Source of the DNA: Lunularia cruciata | Taxonomy: Eukaryota > Streptophyta > Marchantiopsida > Lunulariales > Lunulariaceae | Length of the DNA stretch: 64,000 bases | Assembly (NCBI GenBank): GCA_948567375.1 | Contig: OX419758.1 | Coordinates: forward strand, 6,081,001 to 6,145,000 | Reading direction: 5' to 3' | In this document: piece after piece, positions 1-10,713 of the stretch | Numbering within the stretch: position 1 is the first letter of the stretch | How the letters are laid out: every line of letters begins with the position of its first letter | Notes under the pieces: model-generated | The model's input: only the letters and a program-made list of their open reading frames with translations | What the model was told of the DNA's origin: nothing | The model's database searches: none | Program-made: the position numbers and the translations under genes

Positions 1-1304
1 GTCAGCATGTCGGGGTTCGACAACATTACTCCTCTCCATTTTTGTTCACTTCCTTCCTTCTTCAAGTACAAATCCGACAAGATGTCGTAGTAAGTATCGT
101 AACCAAACATTCTTGTGTCCTTACGAAAGCGATTCTCCTCACTCGCGCACCAGTAATGATTCCAGTAACCAGGTCCGAGGAGGCAAAATAGAAATTCGTG
201 GACATAAGTACCTCCTGTTCTCCTGACATTCGATTCTAGGGCATACACATTTCCATCTTTGGAAATCAGACAGTCCATGTCCAGATATCCCCTGTAGCCC
301 TGAGCGGCAACGATTTCGCTGAATAGCTTCCCTGCTTTTAACGTCTCAGCAATTAAGGGATTTCTTTCCACTTCGGGAGACATTAAGATCCCTTTGAAAG
401 TTTTACCATCCTCTTCCATTAGCATTGTGCAAGGGGGGAGAGCAGACACTTGTCCATCCAAGGCCCGAAACTCAACACTGATGACTCCTTGCAGGTTGTT
501 CGTGTCAATGTCCACCATCTCTTCTACTACACAGCAAGAGTTCCAAGAGAAAATGCTACCCCAATCTTTGCACAATTCGTCATCCATCATTTCCAGTAAT
601 TGTTCATAAAACTTCTCCTTGCAGGGACTGAGCTTTTCATGAGCAACGAAGAGAATACCCTGGCCGCTGAACCCTCGGTCTTGCTTGACAACACAAGACC
701 GGTTTTCCTTTCTGAAGTAAAAACAGGCATCGCAAATATCTTGCTTACCGTATACTATGAAGCCCTCCGGCATTTTGACGGTGGTTTTCATGAGAAGGGT
801 ACCGAAGGCAGCTCTGAATCCGGACTTCCGATCGTAGTACTGCGGAAGAAAATGTGCTCCCTCATCCATAGTCTCAGGAGTGTTACATGTAAATCCTAGC
901 TTTCTCACGTAGTTCAGGAACTTGAAGTAGGGTGTACTTGTAAATCGTGGGATTATGTTTATTCCCGGACTATTCCTTAGCACGCGTTTCAGAAGGCAGT
1001 TCAACTCTTCCTGCTCCATTAGATCTTCGCAGATGCCGATGTCAGTTGAAGGGTTGGTTGGATGAATGTTCAGTACCCGCTTCCACCCAGCAAGCTTCTT
1101 CACGGTCTCCACATGATGCGGGTGCAAAGGCGTCACAGAGAAAACAATCTTGTTGTCACCTTGATAAAGCAAGGTGCGAGAGGCAAGGGCGACTTCCCAT
1201 TCCGGTTCTTGCTCCCGATCATCCTCAAAGTTGACGATAATAATGTCGGTATAGGCCTCATCGTCCACCTTCTCTGAGTCCTTGCATTGAGATTTCAGTC
1301 CCAT
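1..1304 (-). CDS. ATP-grasp ligase-like protein, paralogue 1 (3' end outside window)
   Basis: The ATG is the complement of 1302-1304 and the frame stays open to base 1, giving 434 codons. It aligns without any net indel to the intact gene at 39106-40515 (constant offset of 39211), so only about 35 C-terminal codons lie outside the window. Both parts of the fold are present: an N-terminal pre-ATP-grasp-like domain (about residues 18-90) and an ATP-grasp domain with the nucleotide lysine in VVKQD, the glycine-rich loop GFSGQGI, the paired glutamates in VVEEMVD, and the metal/substrate segment LDMDCLISKDGNVYALESN followed by RRTGGTY. By family knowledge such enzymes join a carboxylate to an amine or thiol through an acyl-phosphate, using ATP. 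The substrate cannot be read from sequence. No intron, signal peptide or membrane segment is visible, so it is probably cytosolic. Roughly nine residues in ten match the paralogue. Confidence 0.85.
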   Translation of the reverse strand, partial: MGLKSQCKDSEKVDDEAYTDIIIVNFEDDREQEPEWEVALASRTLLYQGDNKIVFSVTPLHPHHVETVKKLAGWKRVLNIHPTNPSTDIGICEDLMEQEELNCLLKRVLRNSPGINIIPRFTSTPYFKFLNYVRKLGFTCNTPETMDEGAHFLPQYYDRKSGFRAAFGTLLMKTTVKMPEGFIVYGKQDICDACFYFRKENRSCVVKQDRGFSGQGILFVAHEKLSPCKEKFYEQLLEMMDDELCKDWGSIFSWNSCCVVEEMVDIDTNNLQGVISVEFRALDGQVSALPPCTMLMEEDGKTFKGILMSPEVERNPLIAETLKAGKLFSEIVAAQGYRGYLDMDCLISKDGNVYALESNVRRTGGTYVHEFLFCLLGPGYWNHYWCASEENRFRKDTRMFGYDTYYDILSDLYLKKEGSEQKWRGVMLSNPDML

Positions 1305-1619
1305 TTTTCATGCTCGAAGTCCCACGTAAATCTGCGACAGAAACAAGCTTCTCAATCAGTAACTCCACTCAGCAGGTTGATTTGCCACATAATGCAACTT
1401 CTGGAATCTTCCCTATCGCGAGAAGCAAACTTTTGACGGTATTTCATTCATTTCGGACAACTACACAGTGGCACTTCCTAATGTCAAACTTTGGATAGTT
1501 CCGTATTTGATCGAGAAACTCACAGACTAAACCAGCTCACTCGCGGAACCTGTCCAATCTGCAATTCAAATTAAGAACGGGCAAGCACTCTAAGTAGTGG
1601 CAGTTTCTTACTAGGAGCT
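1305..1619 (-). promoter_or_regulatory. Conserved upstream flank of ATP-grasp paralogue 1
   Basis: This DNA lies immediately 5' of the ATG and aligns closely with 40516-40853 upstream of the paralogue. Shared blocks include GAAGTCCCAC, AAATCTGCGACAGAAA and CCAATCTGCAATTCAA. No coding frame is conserved, so I infer 5' UTR and proximal promoter carried along in the duplication. I could not place a TATA box or transcription start with confidence. Confidence 0.5.
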
Positions 1620-2372
1620 GGCTTATACAAAACAAAACAATGGAGAAAGAAACAAAACGACGAGAAAGATTACAAAACAATACAAAACATTGAAGAAAGA
1701 TACAAAACAATGGAGAAAACAACGAGCTGAAACGCGGGAAAGATACAAAACATCGAGTTGAAACGCAACAGAAAGAACCATTACCGGACTACTTCGGTAA
1801 AAGTCTTCTAATGGTATATCCGGAAGGGCGACCACATAGAACCCAAGAAGGATTGGGAAGACCCCATCGAGCCGTACAAGGGAGAGACAAAAGAGGTAGA
1901 ATGGCCACAATATATGGTAATATCTGGTGAAGAAGAAAAGCCCTAAACTGGATCTAAACGTGATGGGTACTCCTGCTGCTCGTCTATGGAAACCCAGGCC
2001 TGAGAACGCTGAGCGGAGTGCCAGACGGAACTGAGGAAGGAGCACAACGAAAACCAAGCGTCACAAGCCGAAGCAACATCCAGACCCCAACCAATCTAGA
2101 TGGGTACTCCTACTGCCGCTCCTTCATGAAAACCCAGGCCGGACTACTTCGATAAAAGTCGTCTAATGGTATATCTGGTGAAGAAGAAAAGCCCTAAACG
2201 GGATCTAGACGTGATGGGTATCCTTACTGCTGCTCATTTATGAAAACCCAGGCCTCAGAACGCTGAGGGGTAAACGTCTAGCCCCGACGTGCGACGTTGT
2301 CTTAAAGAGCAATGCTGTAACGGGCATCAATCAATCAATCAAGGGGTAAAGGCATCAATCAATCAATCAACT
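1620..2372. repeat. Insertion-like block with imperfect tandem duplication and CAAT-type simple repeats
   Basis: Homology between the two ATP-grasp loci stops near 1619 and resumes at 2263-2313 (paired with 40957-41007). Locus 1 therefore holds about 640 bp where locus 2 holds about 100 bp. The block contains two imperfect copies of one unit: about 1775-2018, and about 2130-2270, beginning GGACTACTTCG and ending in AACCCAGGCCT..GAACGCTGAG. The first copy carries a LINE-tail insertion and the second shows the empty site. From about 2318 to 2372 there are two runs of ATCAATCAATCAATCAA. No gene is visible. Confidence 0.65.
1821..1913 (-). mobile_element. 93-bp 5'-truncated LINE tail with target-site duplication
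   Basis: Read on the minus strand this is the dispersed LINE 3' end: GTCTCTCCCTTGTACGGCT, then GGGGTCTTCCCA, then GTGGTCGCCCTTCC. It is flanked by ATGGTATATC (1811-1820) and ATGGTAATATC (1914-1924). The related sequence at about 2167-2175 has one uninterrupted copy of the target followed by the same TGGTGAAGAAG. That empty site shows a discrete insertion. There is no poly(A) tail. Confidence 0.75.
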
Positions 2373-2929
2373 GACCGAGGTAGAAAGAAACTTGGTTTCA
2401 TCATCGTGTTGCATTGATAACATTATTGACGACCTCAGTTATGGCTCCTTTCTATTGTATATCATTATAGCGTATAATGCGAAATGACCGCGGACGATTA
2501 GATCGATCGAGCTAATAATTTGGTCCGTCGAACAATTATTTTCTTCCCGAAAGCGAGTGCGAGCAGAACTCCAAGTATAGTAGAGAGTAAACCTCCCTTT
2601 ACCACTTCAAATTTATTTATATTATAATCATAATCAAGCCTGTGAATATGCACCATGGTTGGAAAAGACTCTCCACAATAGCAATGCTAGAAATGACTTC
2701 CCTTACGTTCCAATCCATATGGTATTACTTAATCCTCTTTACACACGACTATTACAGATCTTTAAAGAACAAAAAGGGCGAGTTAGTAATTTCGTCCACC
2801 CAAGATATTGTGGGTAGAAAGTAATAAGTGAAATTATTAGAAACTATGGAATTCTTTTGACTCTCTGCAGGTTTTATGGTACGCCCCGGAATCAGAGTTT
2901 CTAAATGTCATCTATCTATTAGTATTAGA
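2373..2929. other. Intergenic DNA, no gene seen
   Basis: A+T-rich DNA with no convincing coding frame. About 2510-2690 (around CACCATGGTTGGAAAAGACTC) resembles 10210-10400, so a short dispersed repeat or old duplication may be present. Nothing else was recognised. Confidence 0.4.
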
Positions 2930-5530
2930 GGTCGGGATGAGTTCGGGAGAGGGTGGAGACGGGAGAAGGGGAGAGATGTGAGAGTAAAGATCTATATTTT
3001 ATGAGCGCTCTTTAGCATATAGCACTCAAGTGAAGAGTATATTCTGTTCATTTTTCAATTTCAGTTCCATTGGTAACTAGATTGAAGACTATGGAGAATT
3101 GAGTATAAAGTTATAAGGATTTTTAGGTTTTTAGGGTTTAGAGTGATCAATATATTTGGAGAGTGATTTTCATTTTGTGAATTTTTGTTTTTTATCTTTT
3201 GGTTTTCATGATTGAGTTCTATGGGAATTTAGTTTAAAAATTTTGGAAATGAAAATTGAAAATAATGAGAGTTTATAGTTTTTAGGGTTTGGAGAGATTG
3301 TATTTTTCTTATGTGATGTGAGAGGTTGTGGTTTTACAGTTATGGGAAGATGTGGAGAAGAGTATATTGTGTTACTATTGTTATTCTTGTGCTAGCCATA
3401 GTAACACTTCCCCATGGGGGGCCGTCTAGAGCAACTCGGTATACACCATGCTCGGTGTGTCATCGATACTTTACCTCACAAGGGGAAGAATACACAAGGA
3501 CTATGATTGGACAACTTGGGATACCCACATGAGGTGAGCAACCACATCGATGGCAATGACACTTGAGATTATGCATGCTTCTTCTATCCCTTCATTGACC
3601 GTTCCAAGGATACCGATTGAGTCATGGAAGTGGTTAGCTTCTCAAGCGGGTTGCATTTTGGAGTTATTTGAGACTAGTTTTCCATGTTCACATGTATTCC
3701 ATAGGCTACCCCACAGACTCTATGATGAAACTAGACAAGCTTTTTGCCTACCACTTGATCATTTAGCACGTGCTCCCTTGGACCAGTTAGCATGGTTCCT
3801 ATTCCTATTACTCCCTTGATGGTGTCTTTGTTATGCTAGAGGGGACGTGCGGGGCATAGAGAGGTGGCTGTTAGGTTTTGTCAATTCCAAGCAGGGGATT
3901 GGGCAGCCCTTCAAGAGGAGTCTATCAGGGCTACACATTTTAGGAGACAGGTTTCACCACATGATACCACATAGTCCACTCAATTACAACGGTGTAGGAC
4001 ATTGGGTCAAGCAGGAGAGTTTAGTAGAGCCACACAAGCACTACACCTTTTGTCTATGGCGAGTCCTATTAATGAGACTATCTCTTCCCTACACTCACTA
4101 CATCTTATAGCAATAAAGGGACTACCACTAGAGGTCTTAGAATTATCAGCTTGAGCAACCTTTATGTCTTGATAGGTCACTTTTTGCACAAGCATTGTGC
4201 ACTACTCCTTGCCTTTCTTCAAGAGGCTTGTCAAGGATGGTTTATGAGCACCTTAGAGATTGCTTTCAGACAGATGATCCTTCTACTGGTTTTATCAAGT
4301 TATTTCAAGTGGTTGCAACAATAGCAAGAGGAGACATTCCTATGCATATTAGTCAAGTGTTAGGTGCTAGTCAACTTATTGTGATGAAGAAGGACAGGGA
4401 GGGCATTAGATTGATTGCTATTGGAGAGATCTTTTTGAGTTTGGTCCGACATACCATTGTCCTTTAGCATCATTCTCACTTTTGACAGCACCTTAGTCCA
4501 CATCAATTTGGAGTACTTGCACGTGGAGGATGTGAGGCTATATCTTTAGGCATTAGGGCACTCCCAAATATCCATCCAAAGTGGGTCATCCTATAGTGGA
4601 TATTGAGAATGCTTTTAATAGCATCTCAAGCGCATCCATCTTTAGAGGGCTTAAGGAGACTAGTGGATCCTTGGCAAGTCTTATTCCTTTTGTGTGGTCT
4701 TTTAATGGCTTTCTTGCTTCCCTTTACTACTAGCATAGTGGTTCACAAGAGGGAGTCACCATCTTTGAGTTAGCTATGGGTACACATTAGGGAGATCCTT
4801 TAGGGGGACCCTTATTTTCCATGGCTCACTTTAGAGTTCTCTTATCTACTACTTTGGCCATGCCAAGTTATGTATTTCCCTCCTTGGCAGATGATACACA
4901 AATCATGGGCATTGTAGATCAGATTAGGCAGGCCTTTGACCACTTGACTATCAAGCTACATCTGGTAGGCTTGAGAGTCAAGGTATCAAAGTGTAGGGCA
5001 TAGTCCCCTTTAGGTATTTCTCCCCACCTTGAGCTTCTAAAGGGGTGTATCACATCTATATATGGACTATGTGTTCTTGGAGTGCTAGTAGGATCCGAGA
5101 ATTTGTCACATGCTTCTTAGATGCTACCCTTGAAGAGATGTTCTCCATGTGGATGACCTTCCATTACTAGGAGATCCGCAAGTGGCATTTGGTATATTCT
5201 CCTCTAGTATTGCTTGTCAACCATCCTACCTCATCCGTACAATTCCTCCCTCTTATCCTTCCTATCACGTCTAAGAGACTTTGATAGGAGGATTATGGGA
5301 GTCTTTGGTGATATTCTTGGACCAAGGACATTTGAGTGTGTGAAAGGAGATTTGGCACATAAATAGGGTTCTACCAATTGTGTGTTGAGGGGTTGGCTTG
5401 CTATCTATAGAGACGACTGCACCCATAGCATTTTTGGGTAGTTGAGCTCTCTTGGCATCCCTACTTTCCTCTCATATTGTGGTTGTAGATAGGCCGGTTT
5501 TGGAGACTTATTGACATAGGTGGAGGAGGG
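2930..5530 (+). mobile_element. LINE copy 1 (RT type, 3'-truncated, decayed)
   Basis: It starts with a purine-rich GGAGACGGGAG-type 5' UTR and one copy of the roughly 198-bp 5' monomer (about 3075-3290), then follows the same order as the copies at 43.3 and 14-17 kb. The N-terminal C2H2 region (about 3450-3510, CSVCHRYF) has lost its histidines. RT motifs are readable in pieces: DIENAFNSIS near 4599-4628, GDPLGGPLF near 4791-4820 where the preceding Gln is now TAG, and the catalytic box LADDTQIMG near 4884-4911. Many stops and shifts interrupt the frame. Homology to the other copies ends near GGATCCTT at 5529-5536, where a copia reverse transcriptase fragment follows directly, so the endonuclease end is missing. 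Confidence 0.75.
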
Positions 5531-6010
5531 ATCCTTCTTGAATGGAGATCTTCAAGAAGACCTGTATATGGTGCAGCCACCTAGGTATGAAGACCTATGT
5601 TCTTTAGCTTGAGTGCGCAAGTTGTAGCAGGCTTTATATGGACTCAAGTAAGCTCCTAAAGCTTGGTATTGTAAGATCATTGGTGTTTTACATGAGTTTG
5701 GGTTCAAAGTGTGCAATTCAGATTCCTCATTCTATGTGTTGAGCGCAACAAGTAGTTACATTGTCATTATGATCTATGTAGATGATTTGATCTTGAGTGG
5801 GAGTTGTGAGAAGTAGATTAAGCAAATTAAGCATAGGCTATATATAGGCCAAGTTTGAGATGAAGGATTTAGGGGAGTTGAGTTATTTCCTTGCAGTTGA
5901 CTTCATCAAGGATGGTGAAGATATGTGGTTTTTGAAGCAACAGTTTACTATTGATATGCTTGCCCAAGTATGGCATGATGGCTTGCAAGCCAATCTCCAC
6001 ACCCTTAGGA
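5531..6010 (+). pseudogene. Ty1/copia reverse transcriptase fragment
   Basis: The sequence encodes, with stops and shifts, the central copia RT: FLNGDLQEDLYMVQPP at the junction, a GLK-AP-AW segment near 5640-5670 whose Gln is TAA, and the catalytic IMIYVDDLILSG near 5766-5802. The finger after it (MKDLGELSYFLAVDF) follows at 5860 in a shifted frame. It is joined directly to the truncated LINE on its left and runs into an (AT)n tract on its right. No LTR, gag or integrase belongs to it, so it is an orphan fragment. Confidence 0.8.
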
Positions 6011-6025
6011 TAGAATTTGAATTTG

Positions 6026-6028
<3 letters not shown>

Positions 6029-6091
<63 letters not shown>

Positions 6092-6101
6092 CACACACAC
6101 A
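6029..6101. repeat. (AT)n microsatellite followed by (CA)n
   Basis: About 60 bp of uninterrupted AT dinucleotide to about 6088, then TTTT and a short CA run. It sits exactly at the 3' edge of the copia RT fragment. Confidence 0.95.
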
Positions 6102-6479
6102 CATTAAGGGGTACTACCTACCTAGACCATTCTCTTGGTTTATCCACTCTCTCTTTCTCTTATGTGTGCTATGAGTTTCTTGAAAACAAGTGACCTCATC
6201 TAGACCTTCTCCCCTAGGTGCTTAACCCTCCTCTACATTTTGTAATTGATAAGTAGCAACTATCACTAAAAAATCCTAAATTTTGTAGGTGGCCCCAATA
6301 ATTGAATCCACTCTTGTAAAAATTTAGCCAATCTCTATATCAATCACTATGGACTTGGTTTTAAATCCACATGGTAACTCTAAAACGTGTCCACAACCAA
6401 TTGTTATAAGGTCGATGCATAGCTCTTCTTCCATCCTACCAAAATCTGCAACATTAAGCAATTTGCTTCAATACCACTT

Positions 6480-7650
6480 TTGGAATTTTTTGGGTTTACC
6501 CATACACACTTCTTGACTCTTGGAGTAAAGAATTCCCAAATCCCCTCTCACTTCTCACTTCCTCTTGTTTGTTCTAGCTTGAAACCTACTAGTTTACTCC
6601 ACTACAAAGTTGGAGAACTTCTCTTCCCAATTCCTTACTTAAGAAGTCATTTTAGCTCTAAATTAACCTTGTTAGTTTTGCTCAAATGAAAAAGCTTTTT
6701 CCTTGTTTACTCTACACCCCTTTCCTTGATTTCTCTCCTCTTGGGAAGGAATTTGAGCACCAACTTCAATCTCTAATTTTTCTCAAAGTGAAAAGTGCTT
6801 CCTACCTAATTCATAGCACCTCTTTCCTAAGGTCTCCTTCTTCAATGAGTAGTTTGACCTTTCATGCATCCTTAGTGGTTTTGCTCAAATGAAAAAGCTC
6901 TTTCTCTCAATTACACTAGTCTCTTTGTCTGAATTTCTCTCCTCTTGTGAAGTTGCTTGAGCTAAAATTTCAATTGCTAATTATGCTTGAAGTGCAAGAG
7001 TGCTACCTACCAAATTCACAAGAGTTCTCTCCCAATGTCTCCTTCTTTGGAAAGTTGTTTGAGTTCTAATGTACCCTTTGTGGTTATGGTTAAACACAAA
7101 AGCTCTTCTTCTTAATTACACCACCTCCCTCTTCCATATTTCTCTCCACTCAAGAAGGAAATCAAGCTCCTATTTCAATTTCTATTTTACTCAAAGTGCA
7201 GAGTGATTTCTACCTAATTCATAGAACTTTTCTTCTTAGTATCTCCTTTGAGAAGTTGTTTGAGCTTTAACTTATCTCAATAGTTTTACACAAATGTAGA
7301 AGCTCTTCCTCTCCATTATACCACACCCCTCTTCTTGATTTATCTCCTCTCAAGAAGGAAATCAAGCTCCAATTTTAATTTCTAATTCTACTCAAAGCAA
7401 AGGAGTGCTTTGTACCCAATTCAAAAACTCTCTCCTCGATATCTCCTTCTTTGAGAACTCATTTAAACTCTAATGTATCTTCAATGGTTTTTCTCAAAAT
7501 TCACAAGCCCTTCATCTTGATTACACCACACTTCTCTTCTTTATTTTTCTCCTCTCAAGAAGGTATTCAAGCTCTAATTCAATCCTTAATTTTGCTCAAA
7601 GCATAAAAATGCTTTTTCACTAATTCACTAAACCTCTCTCTTTAATTTAA
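6480..7650. repeat. Diverged tandem array, about 203-bp unit
   Basis: The same landmark series returns at about 203-bp intervals: AAAGCTCTT (near 6690, 6895, 7098, 7300 and a weaker one at 7502), a TTACACCAC-like block, TCTCCTCTCAAGAAGGAAATCAAGC-like text, CTCAAAGTG..GAGTGCT, and TCTCCTTCTTTGAGAAGTTG. Five to six units are visible, each with many substitutions. Short open frames inside it (for example 6480-6689 and 6686-6892) differ between units and are by-products. I infer an old satellite or minisatellite block, not a gene. Confidence 0.7.
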
Positions 7651-8250
7651 TTCAAAGATGTCTCTCCTCCCAATGTGTGATGGAAATCAAGCTTACAAGT
7701 GAATCCTTATTCCTCCAAGGGTTTGGGTATATATCAAGGGCATGCATAGCTTGTCCATTCAGTGAGTTCTTCAATTTCCACTTCGAATGTATCTCTTGAA
7801 TTCCAATCCTTTCTTGTGGGTGTCCAATGTTGACTTGCATTTGGGGTCTAATACTAATTGCTTGCAAACCTTCAAAAAAAAATTGAAGCTCAACAATGCT
7901 CATCCAAATTTTTTTAATCTTGGTGCATTGCACTTAACCACATAGAGAGTTGGATCAAGAACCATGTGACAATTTGCTTTTACTTGGTCTTGAGAGTGGT
8001 CTTGCATCCAACTATCAACTAGATTGCTTATGATTTAAAATTTAAATTGGATAAAGAATAGATTTTGATGTTAATATTTTCTTAGCATGCCATTTAAATA
8101 TTAGTTATAACACAAAGTTGCAAAAAATTTCCTCTCTTTATGTGGATGTTAACTCACCCTGGCCAATTTAGGTTTGCAATATTTACATTGTCATGCCACA
8201 TTAGAGTGCCTTAGCCATAGAGATGACCTAGTATTTTAACATAGATTACA
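7651..8250. other. No gene recognised
   Basis: A+T-rich sequence. A minus-strand open frame of 93 codons (7652-7933) shows no recognisable motif and overlaps the tail of the tandem array, so I do not call it a gene. Confidence 0.4.
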
Positions 8251-8664
8251 TGTAGTTTAATGATATGGAGTTAGCGATGAAGTTAGTTAGGATTAATGAA
8301 ATAGCAAATATGCCAAATTAACCTAGAATATTCCAGAAGTATCTAAGAAGCTTCTTAGGAAGCTTCATGGCTAGCTTAGCTTGCATCCCAGGTAGGGTTC
8401 TAGAAGCTTCCAACTAACTTAGCTTGCTTGCCAAGTAGGCGGCTTCTAGAATGAAGCTTCTTGAGAAACTTCTTGGTTAACTTGGCTTGCACTCCAAGAA
8501 AGTGGCTCAAGGAAACTTCTTGAGAAGCTTCTCAAGAGCCTTGTATGCTCCCTATAAATACCAAAGCCAAAGCTCATGCTAGGCATTCAAAGTTTCACTC
8601 ATTCAAGTGTCCCAATGTGATCTTCTATTCTCTTATTTCTCTCCTTGGTCTTGGGTCTTTTACA
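8251..8664 (+). mobile_element. Solo LTR of the element-C chromovirus family (older copy)
   Basis: It aligns end to end with the 423-bp LTRs at 27993 and 33212: it starts TGTAGTTTAATGATATGGAG, carries the repeated GAAGCTTC blocks, the CTATAAATACC TATA box near 8551-8562, the GCTCATGCTAGGCATTC block, and ends TCTTTTACA. No primer-binding site or gag follows. Divergence is clearly greater than between the two LTRs of C. A clean target duplication is not visible, so age or flank mutation has erased it. Confidence 0.85.
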
Positions 8665-9455
8665 TGTGGAATGATTCTCACTTTCACTTTTTTTCTTTTT
8701 TATTCACGTATATTCATTCTCAAGTGTGTGTGATTTGGATTATTTATATCAAAAAAATTCATTCTTATTTTACCAACAAAAAAAGTTGCATCATATTTCT
8801 CTCATTTCCATTATGCTCATACTTGAAGCTAATCTATTTTAGATAACCGGATCCAAATAATATCAAAGTCCAAAATACCTCTAAAGAGAACCTTGCTAAA
8901 CTAACACACTAACTAAGCCCAATATAAACCAATGTACCTTAGCACATTTGTAGGTTTCCAAGTGCATGTTAAGTGCATTCCTAGCATAGTCTAGTACATA
9001 CCATTGTGAACTAGAGTTTTCTAGTGCTTTCTTGACTAGTTTAGACATTGAAAACACTTCTTATGAAAATAAGAACAGCACACTTTAGAGAATACAAGGA
9101 AAAACAAAAATAACAAAATTTAAAGTATTCCTCAAAGTTATAGAACATAATAGTTGTTCCCTTTGCTATCCACTACAAAAATAATCCTCACTATCATTTG
9201 CTATGGAAGTGCAAGGTATAAAATCTAATATTTGAAAATTTCTTACCTTTGCTCGTTCAAGAGCCATGGAATAGAACCTCTTTGATTTACCATCCTCTCT
9301 TTGAATCTAAGCTTCTTGGATTTGCATCTCATTTTCTAGTATTTAAACAACTTCTCTACTTCTCAATTTAATCTAATTCCTATGTTTTTTTTGCCACTTT
9401 ACATCTCTCTCTCTCTTCCATGGACTTAATCTTTGATTTACAATAACTAGGAATT
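8665..9455. other. No gene recognised
   Basis: A+T-rich DNA with only short open frames and no family motif on either strand. No repeat seen elsewhere in the window was recognised here. Confidence 0.4.
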
Positions 9456-9674
9456 TCACAAAATCACAAAAGCCACAATAGTAGGTACCATTTTTTTATT
9501 CTCTATTTGCCTCTCCTTCATTGTCTCCTTCATGTGAATTCCTCTTTGGTTGAGATGCTCTATTTGCCACTCCTTTATTGTCTTCTTTTTGTGAATTTTT
9601 TGTTGATTTAGATTCTCTATTCTTTCCTTCATTGTCTCCTTCTCTTGAATTCTTCTATGGTTGGGATTCTCCAT
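9456..9674 (-). repeat. 57-bp tandem repeat able to encode a 19-residue charged peptide repeat
   Basis: Read on the minus strand, three imperfect 57-bp units encode IENLNQQKIHKKKTIKEWQ, IEHLNQRGIHMKETMKERQ and a variant ending KETMKER. The frame is kept through the array (72 codons) and then ends. There is no promoter, domain or homologous copy in the window. It may be a decayed repeat protein exon or a fortuitously open minisatellite. Confidence 0.45.
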
Positions 9675-10644
9675 CCACCTCTCCTTTCCTTTATCTGCCC
9701 TGGAATCTTTCTCTTCTATGTCACATTCTTTGTAAAATTATTTCTTGTCATTTGACATTTGAGAAGGTATCATGTTCTCTTCTATTAGCCCAAGTGGTAA
9801 ACTCTCTTCTTTTCCTAGCACAAGCATGGAAGAGATACTTGTAAAAGGATATAAAGAAATAAGTACAAAAGCCATTTGAGGAACATGATATCCAAAACTC
9901 AGTGAATGCAAATGAGATGCAAGAGATGTAAAGGATGCAAGATAGACAAATCATTGTGAATGATAGCATAAATAAGCATAGCCTTGAAACATATCAAAAG
10001 TAATATCAATATATCAATAATATGCACCAGAAAAGTGGAAACTAAACAACAATGCATGTATAGAAATAAAATTGAATTGATGAGATGAACATGAAAGATT
10101 CGTAGACCAAAGTAGCAATCAAAATCAATCTAGCAGCCAAGAAATCAAAAGTCATGTAAGATCTATGAGTGAACCCAAATGACAGTGGAATGACAGTAGA
10201 TCGATCTAATTTGCTCAATTGAACCATTTGCTAATTTGGTCAATTAAACGATTCATTTACTTCCCGAACACAATTGCGAGAAGAATTCCAAGACTTACTA
10301 CCATAGAAAACTCCATTTACCGAGGGAATTAAAATTGATTGTACCTATATCATAATACCAATCGAACATGTATACGTGCACTATGGTTGGAGAAGACTCG
10401 CCATATTATATTAGGGTCGCACCAGCCTATATCCCTGTTGTATCGCGTGGGAGATAATGATTCGGGTGTAAGCATCCCACCAAATATATATATATATATA
10501 TCGTAGGCTTACGTGTTTGGTGGAATAAAGTGAGCAATCTGATAATTTGAGTCTTGAATTGTTGAATTGAGAGCTTTTATTTTCTAGACATACATATATC
10601 GTTTGCTTAAGTGCTTGGGATGAAGTGGCGCAATTATAAGAATT
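9675..10644. other. Intergenic DNA with a short (TA)n tract
   Basis: No gene was recognised. About 10210-10400 resembles 2510-2690. A (TA)9 tract lies near 10484-10502. Short minus-strand open frames show no motifs. Confidence 0.4.
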
Positions 10645-10699
10645 AGAGAGGGAAGGCGACCGCGTAGGAAAAACGAAGGATGGGAAGACCATTTTTATT
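10645..10699 (-). mobile_element. 55-bp LINE-tail micro-insertion with 14-bp target duplication
   Basis: The minus strand reads GGTCTTCCCATCCTTCGTTT, then TTCCTACGCGGTCGCCTTCC, which is the extreme 3' end of the LINE family. It is bracketed by identical 14-mers CAATTATAAGAATT at 10631-10644 and 10700-10713. This is a very short, strongly 5'-truncated insertion. Confidence 0.8.
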
Positions 10700-10713
10700 C
10701 AATTATAAGAATT

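Noticed and set aside
1623-2057. 144-codon minus-strand open frame
   Set aside because: It spans the LINE-tail insertion and the local tandem duplication, so it is accidental.
6480-6892. Small proteins from the two plus-strand frames in the tandem array
   Set aside because: Neighbouring units do not keep the frame, so these are chance openings in a satellite.
9456-9674. A real host gene encoding a 19-residue repeat protein
   Set aside because: Single short frame, no upstream or downstream coding sequence, and composition follows from the minisatellite.
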